Shown: one piece after another, positions 56,241 through 64,000 of the stretch
How positions within the stretch are numbered: the first letter of the stretch is position 1
Layout: each line of letters opens with the position of its first letter
Assembly (NCBI GenBank): GCA_963971575.1
Contig: OZ020616.1
Span: forward strand, 13,113,575-13,177,574
Length of the DNA stretch: 64,000 nucleotides
Origin: Liopterus haemorrhoidalis
Taxonomy: Eukaryota > Arthropoda > Insecta > Coleoptera > Dytiscidae
Reading direction: 5' to 3'
The notes under the pieces: generated by a model
Databases searched by the model: none
What the model saw: the letters and a program-made list of their open reading frames with translations, nothing else
What the model was told of the DNA's origin: nothing
Translations under genes and position numbers: made by a program

Positions 56241-57401
56241 TAAATGTTAGCTGTGTTAATTTAATTGATCAATAAAATTAATATATGTCCTTCGGAAATA
56301 ATCTGCGACGAGTGAATAAATAAATTGCGTATATAACACACGAAGATTACAATTTAAATTTTAGCACACATTTTGTCACACCAAAGAAAAAAGTTTCGCC
56401 ATCACAGGGTTAAGAGTTTCTTGGTTATACCTACGAAATTCTAAAAATCGTTAGAAATGAAAAGTTAATTGTTGAGTATGAGAAATTCCATCCAACTTGA
56501 AATAACTTTGTTAAAGCTACGAAGAGCAACACGGTTCACTTTGTAATTTACAACTATTTAATTATCCTGAAAACACAAACACACACTTACACACATAGCT
56601 ACACACAAAGTTACAGAGACCTTCACACATTTCAGCCCTTACATACACAAACACACACCACCACTAATACATGCACGTACCAAGCAGAGCCGGCTGCAAA
56701 CTTTGCGGTGCCATATGCAAATGAACGTTAACTGTAATTCATCTTAGCGCCTGCTTAACCATTTTGTATTAGGAACAGGGCCTTAGTTACCTTTAGGCGC
56801 ATGAGCCGATAGCTGGAGGCTCTCTTGATAGGGGGGCCCGTGTTGGACTATCTCCAAAATAATTGTTTAAATCACATACACATTTATGATAATCAAAGAC
56901 CGGTAAATATATGCAACGGTACTTTTGCCATAGGCGTGCTATTTTAAACTTTATTTTGAACGAATAATTCTGTAATAATTTTTAATTTCTTTTAAAGCTC
57001 CCTCTTTGATATTAGCATACTTATATATAGACTGTATTGGGTTTATAAGCTGTTCACTTTTGCAAGAACAAACTAGATCTGATTATTTTGGTTACTTTTA
57101 TAGTGTATTACTGACTTTAAATGTCAATTAAAAATATTCCTTACACTGTAAAACCGACTTTAGGTTTCTAGGTTATGGTCATTATGATTAAGATATAATT
57201 TTTCATTATGGCATATGTCAAATGGATCGACATTTTAAAAAAGTGACATTTTTTAATACCAACATTTTTTAATACCAAATTTCAAAGATGGAAACTATTC
57301 AAAACAAAATTTCCTCATTTTAGAATCGTGTGCTAAACCTCGTTTGCTGGCGTCATGACCTGATCCACAAATTATGTACCGGATTGATGCAATATTATTA
57401 A
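56241..57401. other. Gap with minor repeats
   Basis: Holds an ACACAC-rich stretch (56570-56665), two hAT-like tips (CAGAGCCGGCTGCAAAC near 56694 and CAGGGCCTTAGTTACC near 56777), a RepA-end trace (TTATACCTACGAAATTCT near 56424) and the copy at 57050-57175 of the repeat also found at 40265. Confidence 0.45.
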
Positions 57402-58516
57402 AGTAAAGGTTGTCTCGTAACTTGTAGTGGTGGGGGTAAATAGCGAAGCTACGCGTCATCTGTATGCTAACGGGACGTCAATCTTTGTTTATCGTATATG
57501 TTATATACACGTGAAGTTTGATTTTTGGCTATAAATATAAAAAAATCGTTTAATTTTTTATTTTATACTGCTTTTAATGTCTTTTTTCTTTGAAAGGAAT
57601 GTTTCTTCGTTCAAAATAAATTTTCTTAATTAATTTTTGATGTGAAGTGAAATATATCAATATTTTAGATTTTGATATGGGTGTCCTCCCGTAACTACTC
57701 TGATATTCATCAAATTGAAAACATACATAGAACAAATAAGATTTGTTTTCTTATAAACAATTTTTGTTGTATAGTTTTTTCTGTTAAGATTATTCTGTTT
57801 ATAAATGAAATATTTTAAGTTTTTAGTACCAGTTTTAACCCAGAAACACCACCTAAGAAAGAAAATTTTGCGATGTCATGCCTATATTTGATCCTGGTTC
57901 TACTCTATTGTATCAAATTTCGTTAAAGTACGTCTAGCCGTTTTGAAAAACTGATATATCCTCCAATGTTATTAATTACTATATTATTATAGCAATTTAT
58001 TTTTCTATTTTTATTTAAATATTCCTAAAATTATATTTGTATTCGATTTTATTGTTATTTATTAACTATAATACAAATACCCATCACCTTAAATTTTATA
58101 TAAATAAGTATAAAATTTCCTTAGGTTTTTATTTATAATTTATTCAGTAGAACTGTCTTGAAATAAATATCTATTATGAATATACTCAATAAAAATATTT
58201 AAAAATATGCAACATCTATATTAATTTTGTATGCTAGTTTGAACTACGCATACATGTGACGTATTCATCAGATATAACCTCCAATTTTATTAATTACTAT
58301 ATTATTATAGCAATTTGCTGTTCTATTTTTATTTAAATATACCTAAAATTATATTTGTATTCGATTTTATTGTTATTTATTTAAAAATAATCAATAAAAA
58401 TATTTAAAAACGTGCAACATCTATATTAATTTTGTACGCTAGTTTGAACTACGCATACATGTGACGTATTCCCTCACACGCTCTGATTGGTCAGAAGTTT
58501 CGAGACAACCTTTACT
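57402..58516. mobile_element. piggyBac-like element (TTAA flanks)
   Basis: Ends AGTAAAGGTTGTCTCGTAAC and, reversed, AGTAAAGGTTGTCTCGAAAC, with TTAA on both sides (57398-57401, 58517-58520). The interior carries a partial direct duplication (TTATTAATTACTATATTATT at 57968 and again at 58290; GCAACATCTATATTAATTTT at 58208 and 58418). No transposase. Confidence 0.6.
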
Positions 58517-58640
58517 TTAATAATCGTGGGGTTGATTTGCCTGGGTACATCAATATAATAATTTAACGCGAGACACGTTCACCGAAGGTATTTTTGAATG
58601 CAATCGGTGCAACTAGTATAATTTTCGTAAACGTCTATTG

Positions 58641-60128
58641 CAGTGGTGGAGAACCTATGACCCGCGGGTCAGACACTGACCCACGAAGGCTTTTTAAGTG
58701 ACCCACGCGTTGAATTTATAAAAAAAATAATAGCATAAAAGAGAGAACAGGCAATCGAAAGTATAAATAAATATCTAATGTCGAATTTAAAAAAATATAT
58801 ATTTCCAAGTGGACGTTGACTAACTGATTTTCTATCGTATCACTGTACCTGTATGTGAGTCATAAAATTTTCAAATATAGATTGGTTAAATGATTTAATG
58901 TTCTTATATGACATCACTCAGCATTTCAATGAACTGAATAAAAAACTTCAGGGAAATGGACAAGTTGTATTGATGATGTTTGAAAATATTAAAACATTTA
59001 TGACGAAACTTAACGTCTTCACAAAAGATTTGGAAATGAAAATGATGAAATATTTACCTCAATTACAAAAACATTTTCAAAACACAATAATTGTTGAAAA
59101 TACGCTTGATATTCAAGAAAATGCAATTAAAAAATATTTAATTATTATACAGGAAATAAAACAAGCTTTTCAGGAGAGATTCAATCAATTTAAATGTTTG
59201 GAAAATATATTTCACTTTATTTTATATCCATACAAAACAGAATTTGCAACAATGGAGCTACCCGGATTTATGTGGCTAGGTATCCATGATTTAGAAATGG
59301 AATTAGTTGAATTTCGAAGCAGCATAGTGTGCAAAAATAAATTTGAAAACTTAGTTTCGGAAATAGAAGGAAAATATTCTGAAAGTACTACAGATAATAA
59401 TGATCCCAAACTAAAAATTGAAAATATTATATTAAACGTATGGGATTCTTTACCAAACAATTTTATATCAATGAAAAAGCTTGCTAATGCTCTGTTAACG
59501 ATTTTTGGATCCACATATTCGTGTGAAAAATTGTTTTCCTCAATGAATTTTGTAAAATCCTCCAACAGAAATAAACTTGGAAATGAATTGACAGCGAAAT
59601 GCGTTAAACTAATGAATACGGATTATGAACATAATATTAAGAAACTATCTGAAAATAATCAACAACAGATTTCACATTAAATATATATACTTTTATCAAC
59701 TTTATTACATATACAAATATCTGTAACTATGTTTATAATAAAGAATACTTCATAATATATGTATATGATGTTCTTTATTCCGTGTTCATTCAAATATTTA
59801 GTGTAGTGGTGCGATAATTCATTAAATTACTCCATTAATGTCAGCTTTTTGACATAGACCCTTATTTGTTGTTCTTCACTTGCAAAAGTAAAAAATGTTA
59901 AACAAAAAAGAAACGTAAACCTTTTTAGTGATTTTAAAAGTGTGTCCCAAAAAATGGGTCAACTGTCGAGTTTTTCAGTAAACAAATTTTCGGTGTTCCA
60001 AATTATTGGTACCCCTTTTACCACACCCCTTCCAAGTGGCATCTATTGACTCAGTGACCCACGGACTAGTATTAAGAAAAATAATTATCAAAATTTGACC
60101 CACTCCTCAAAAAGGTTCGCCATCCCTG
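58641..60128 (+). mobile_element. hAT transposon with perfect duplication and 260-codon ORF
   Basis: Ends CAGTGGTGGAGAACCTATG and, reversed, CAGGGATGGCGAACCTTTT. Perfect GTCTATTG duplication (58633-58640, 60129-60136). It holds a transposase C-terminal ORF but no N-terminal half, so it is an internally deleted copy. Confidence 0.9.
58898..59680 (+). CDS. hAT transposase, C-terminal half (uninterrupted)
   Basis: 260 residues from the first ATG; the frame is open upstream to about 58870, adding SNIDWLNDL. It begins FLYDITQHFNELNKKLQG, a segment in the middle of transposases related to GTF2IRD2 and other hAT proteins. Then come a helical region (FQERFNQFKCLENIFHFI; 86-106) and LANALLTIFGSTYSCEKLFS followed by SMNFVKSSNRNKLGNEL (about 193-230), the dimerisation domain. 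The N-terminal BED finger and the first catalytic Asp are absent. A full enzyme cannot be made, but the lack of stops over 260 codons suggests the copy is young or that the fragment is kept, for example as a dominant partner of full-length enzyme. Confidence 0.75.
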   Translation: MFLYDITQHFNELNKKLQGNGQVVLMMFENIKTFMTKLNVFTKDLEMKMMKYLPQLQKHFQNTIIVENTLDIQENAIKKYLIIIQEIKQAFQERFNQFKCLENIFHFILYPYKTEFATMELPGFMWLGIHDLEMELVEFRSSIVCKNKFENLVSEIEGKYSESTTDNNDPKLKIENIILNVWDSLPNNFISMKKLANALLTIFGSTYSCEKLFSSMNFVKSSNRNKLGNELTAKCVKLMNTDYEHNIKKLSENNQQQISH

Positions 60129-60599
60129 GTCTATTGTGTATTGAGAGAATGCAAAGCCCCAGCAAACGCAGGGCTCTAGACAGTTGCCCCGGTCGCCTAT
60201 GCCTTACGCCGATCCTGGTACAAAGTTCATTTATACCCATATCCTCACACGTACCAACACTTAGACAAGCAAGTTTGAAACGTGCTCACACACACGCACA
60301 CACACAAACGATATTAGAGACTCAAACGTATGCTCGTAATGGGGTAATGAGAAAGAAGCCTCCTAAATCAGATCTAATGAAAAACAACTCTCTAATGAAC
60401 ACGCTTGAGTTAGGTTAGGTTGCCTTTACTTCGTAACAAGATACATACAATCAAAGAAAACTTTCCACACAAAAAAAAATACCTAATTCACAGTATTTGT
60501 AAATGTGAAAATAAGTCGCAAAACTTACGAAAAAAGATAAGAATTTTTGAAAATAAACGTAATTTTTTGTAAATATTATGAATTAACAATGTCATAATA
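60129..60599. other. Gap without recognised genes
   Basis: A solo hAT-like end (reversed, CAGGATCGGCGTAAGGC near 60218) and an ACAC-rich run at 60288-60308. The ORF at 60095-60418 crosses a transposon boundary and is not a gene. Confidence 0.4.
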
Positions 60600-60734
60600 C
60601 AGGGTTTCCCAAATGGTAGGTCGCGACCCAGTACCGGGTCATGGTAAGCGAAATGCCGGGTCGCATAAAAACTCGCGAAACCTATGTAACAGTGTAAAAA
60701 CGCTGTTAATTTTATATTTCTTAAAATCTATTTT

Positions 60735-61820
60735 GTTAACTTAAGAAGATTGATATCTTAACATGATGGTCAGCCTTTCATTGTTACGGTCACAAGTACA
60801 ACCTTGAGTTAACTACCCTTAGACCATTAGAACTATTCAAGTAAACTGCACAAAGAACATACCTACATAAATCAGGGAAAAGAATGACTTTAAGTAAAGT
60901 AATTCTTTTTTAACATCGGCTTCTAAGCTAAACGTTTAGAAGCAGATGTACCTACATATTTATTGATACTGTATTACCTGAGTACTGGGTATAAAAGCTT
61001 GAACCAAATTAGCACTACATTCATTCCAGTCAGTCATTCCATTCGGTTATGTAGAAGCATTCCGTCTTTTACAGTCATTCTATTACATTCATTCGCTCAG
61101 ACGTTCGGTAGAAATGTAGTTCTACCAAAGTACAATAATAATCAAAATGAAGAGAAATATAGAACTTAAAATAGATAAAATGTTAAGTGAAGATTTTAAG
61201 AATTGTAACTACATGTAAGTAGATTAATTTTAGGTAAGATTTATTATGTTATAATATGTAGTTTTCTTTTGTTAGTTTTAAGTTGTTTTTATTAATAAAT
61301 ATATTAAAGCCATAAGATTGTTTAATATTGAATTGCCAATAATACCACTAGAGATTTTGATTAGAAGTTTTTCCTAATTTTTGCTACTAATACATTAGGT
61401 GGTGGCAGCTGAACAGTTAAGTAAATACCTTGCATAGTTTATTTATTTACTTATTATTTCCCCCCGTAATTACCACTTTTACAACTGGTACAGCGGTTGG
61501 GATTGTTGTTCTTAATTATTTATATAAATTATCTTTAACTCGTAGTTTTGAACTTTTTACCATTGGGGGCAATCGGTGGGATTGTTCATTATAGATCTAA
61601 ATAATTATCTCTTTAAACCACGTAATGGTTTGCTCTTTTACATCTGGTGTCATCGATGGGATTGTTTTTAATACTTACTTACTTACTTAATCGTTGAGCC
61701 CTTTTACCATTTCTGGTGTCGGGCATTGTTTTTAATTAGTTATTTAAATTATTTTTAAAGAGTAATTTTGCACTGTTACACCTAGGTGTTTTTGGAAGTA
61801 GAACCGGATCTAAGGATAAA
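60735..61820 (+). mobile_element. Possible solo LTR plus leader of an LTR retrotransposon
   Basis: Starts about TGTTAACTTAAGAAG. It has a TATAAAAG box (60990-60997) followed by CATTCATTCCAGTCAGTCA, an AATAAA-type signal near 61290, and then TGGTGGCAGCTGAACAG near 61398, a possible primer-binding site. The leader holds four degenerate repeats around GGTGNCATCGGTGGGATTG. No second LTR or gag/pol found. The assignment is tentative. Confidence 0.35.
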
Positions 61821-61889
61821 GCTATCATCGTTTTCTACTAATCCGAAATTATTAGTAAAAAATAAACAGCACCACACTTCTCATTAATA

Positions 61890-62849
61890 ATAGGGGATAC
61901 GCATAAAATTTATATTTCTTTAAAACTACATTATTTATATATGTTAATATTAGTTATGTCACCTAACAAAACAAAAATCACATTTTAATTAATATTATAG
62001 CCAAATTTTTTAATTAAAATATTGTTAATTTGAAATAAGCCGACCACGGCGCGAAGGTTGCCGAGTAGAAACGACTGAGTATGGCGTCAAACGATAGGGG
62101 TTCACGTCACAGATACAGCTACAACATAATCTTTACACGTGTGTATATTGTATTGTTCGAGAGTTTTGTATTTGTTTTTAAACAATTTTTCACACATTTA
62201 TTATTAAAATTGCAGATAAAGATTTTGTTAGGGCTCAGAGTGAGAATTTACCCAACATTGATGCATTTATGCTCACAAACATAAAATTTACTTTTTTCTG
62301 AAATATCGGTTTTATTTCGCCCCATAGCTTCCAGTCACAAATTTCGCCTTTTCTGTTGTTTTTCGCCATCAGGTAATGATATAAATTGTTTTTTTGGATT
62401 TCTAGTTGAACTAATTGTGCACATCGGTACTGAACAATATTTTCGATTATGTTTCGAAGTACTGGGGCCTGGATCTTCCATATTTTATATATTTTAATAT
62501 AAAATTTAATTCGGTAAACATGTATAAATTGTTTTTATAGAATTAAACTTTATTTTAATTAAAATCACTCTAACTTTAAATAACCTATAAAAGTTGTATA
62601 AACAAATAAGTTCACAACAGACTATGTACGCTGGGTAATGTTCTGTGGCTGGGTAGGCTAGTAGTGTCATGCGTCAGTTAGAAGGGGTATGACGTCACAC
62701 GTCGTTTTCGCGCGCTACATACATTTATGATTTTTTTAAGCCTTCAAATTAAAAAAAAAAAATTTAAAACTGTTTTTTATGTTTATATGCAACAAGAGAA
62801 ATATAATAAAAAAAATTAAAAAAATCATGCCTATCCCCTATTTTATTGG
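61890..62849. mobile_element. Nested element with a 12-bp direct flank repeat
   Basis: TTCTCATTAATA lies on both sides (61878-61889 and 62850-62861). The left end is ATAGGGGATACGCAT; the right end, reversed, contains ATAGGGGATAGGCATG eight bases in. GACGTCA/GGCGTCA words lie near both ends. Class unknown; 9-12-bp flanks might fit a MULE. Confidence 0.5.
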
Positions 62850-63066
62850 TTCTCATTAATAATTTTTGTTTAATTTCTACAAATTTTTGTAACGGTTAAT
62901 GTTTTTTTATTATTATTATTATGTGAATAAATGAAAAGTGTATGGACATCCATATGTTTTAGCTTACTTATGGGCTATTAAAGGCGGAAAAATTTTAGTG
63001 GGTCACGAAGAAAGTGTGACAATTACCGGGTCACGGAAAAAAAGTTTGGGAAACGCTGTCATAATA

Positions 63067-64000
63067 TATAAAAATTACTGTAAATAAGTTCATGTTGTAA
63101 GGGAGATGTGGGGACGGTGGTACAATTGGTACAATGGAACATTTGAAATATAGAATATTTTCATGTCTGTTAGGGTATATATAGGCCCCTCTGGTACTGA
63201 GAAATTATACTATCCACATTTTGAGTATAAATTTAAACCCCGCCATTTATGATGAAAATGTTGATTTGAGGTTGACAAACTAAAGTTTATCGTAACAAGA
63301 AAATTTTTATTTGTATGAGATACAACTAAATTAGTAATAAATTTTGTATTATATGTTGTAAATTGGTCATTTGTCTACAGTGTAAAGCAATTACTAATGT
63401 TCTAAACATTCTAAACTATATCATTCATTATATTTGATAAAATGTTCGTGAAAATAAGGTTAGGCTAACAGTGGCACACGTGTTATGTGGATACAGTGTT
63501 AAAGTGAGCCACAGTACCCACGTACGTGGGTACGAGTTAGAAGAACAATTCCAAGCTGCGCAAAATAAAAAATCAGCTGTGGCCACCACAGGACCGACCG
63601 CCATCGTAAAGTACTTATATAAAATACATTCTAGCAGCAGAGTAGAAATAACTTGGCCTAATATTTTCTATCAGAGATATTATTTATCATGACCATGGAA
63701 ACGTTACATATAAGTATGAAAAAATTGAGACTTGAAAAAAGTTTCGAAAAATTTTACTGAAATTATTCGAAATTTTTCGTTTTATCAAAAAACGTCTCAA
63801 ATAAAAGTTATTAGTTATTGCTTTTATAGCAACTTTTGTTCAATAATTTTTTTCGAAATATTTTTCTGTTGTGAAATATTCACAAAAATCTTAAAATCGA
63901 CACGAGTAAACTCTCATTTTTAGTCAGCCGATTTTTACCAAAAGTTGATCAACTCATGCCATTGATGGCAGAAGCTTAAATATGAAGTTTCATAAAAATC
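63067..64000. other. Right edge without recognised genes
   Basis: AT-rich. Frames at 63471 and 63732 have no motif and no codon bias that would support a gene. Confidence 0.4.

Larger units (their letters stand above)
60600..63058. mobile_element. hAT element with nested LTR-like and other insertions
   Basis: Ends CAGGGTTTCCCAAATGG and, reversed, CAGCGTTTCCCAAACTT. Perfect TCATAATA duplication (60592-60599, 63059-63066). No hAT transposase recognised. Confidence 0.88.

Noticed and set aside
60095..60418. A 107-codon ORF
   Set aside because: It begins inside the right end of the hAT at 58641-60128 and continues into unrelated repeats.
61500..61800. A regulatory minisatellite near a gene
   Set aside because: The four degenerate repeats around GGTGNCATCGGTGGG follow a possible LTR and primer site, so they fit a retrotransposon leader better.
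63471..63923. Two short ORFs at the right edge
   Set aside because: No motif, no splice context and AT-rich composition typical of chance frames.

Overview
This window looks like insect nuclear DNA. It is AT-rich, has one spliced host gene, and is otherwise packed with eukaryotic mobile elements: hAT, Tc1/mariner, PIF/Harbinger, MULE-like and piggyBac-like DNA transposons, I-clade and other LINEs, and a Penelope-like element. Nothing bacterial is present. The order of insect cannot be fixed from the sequence alone.

Layout. Positions 1-8247 hold the end of one host gene. A long open exon runs in from the left edge to a GT donor at 2785/2786. It joins in frame to a short last exon (7880-8247) across a 5.1 kb intron. 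About 80 % of that intron is three DNA transposons: a Harbinger remnant carrying a nested MITE, an intact-looking mariner with perfect 30-bp ends, and a hAT carrying a nested interspersed repeat. Positions 8417-14438 form an old PIF/Harbinger-type element (TTA duplication, CTAGAG-rich ends, a MADF-domain relic) filled with several hAT elements and a MULE-like element. Positions 14.5-26 kb are more hAT elements, often nested: one hAT holds a 5'-truncated LINE and a mariner, and a LINE at 20.4-23.5 kb is split by a hAT that holds a Tc1/mariner element that holds another Tc1 element. Positions 27.3-33.1 kb hold a nearly complete I-clade LINE (minus strand) with gag-like ORF1 and an endonuclease/RT/RNase H ORF2, broken only by one homopolymer frameshift and one TAG stop. 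Positions 34.4-35.1 kb hold a Penelope-like RT fragment with a hammerhead-ribozyme-like motif at its end. Positions 35.4-37.9 and 50.4-54.0 kb are two copies of an unclassified repeat built from roughly 415-bp tandem units. The rest to 64 kb is further hAT, Harbinger, mariner, piggyBac-like and LINE relics, including a hAT with a 260-residue ORF at 58.9-59.7 kb.

The most unusual pattern is an interspersed repeat, here called RepA, present as three long copies (6.69, 39.17 and 46.79 kb). The copies align through their flanks, but each carries a different tRNA-like sequence at the same internal slot, antisense to the plus strand and followed by a T-rich run. Apart from the split host gene there is no sign of host genes working together. 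Most coding capacity belongs to transposons, mostly as decayed copies.
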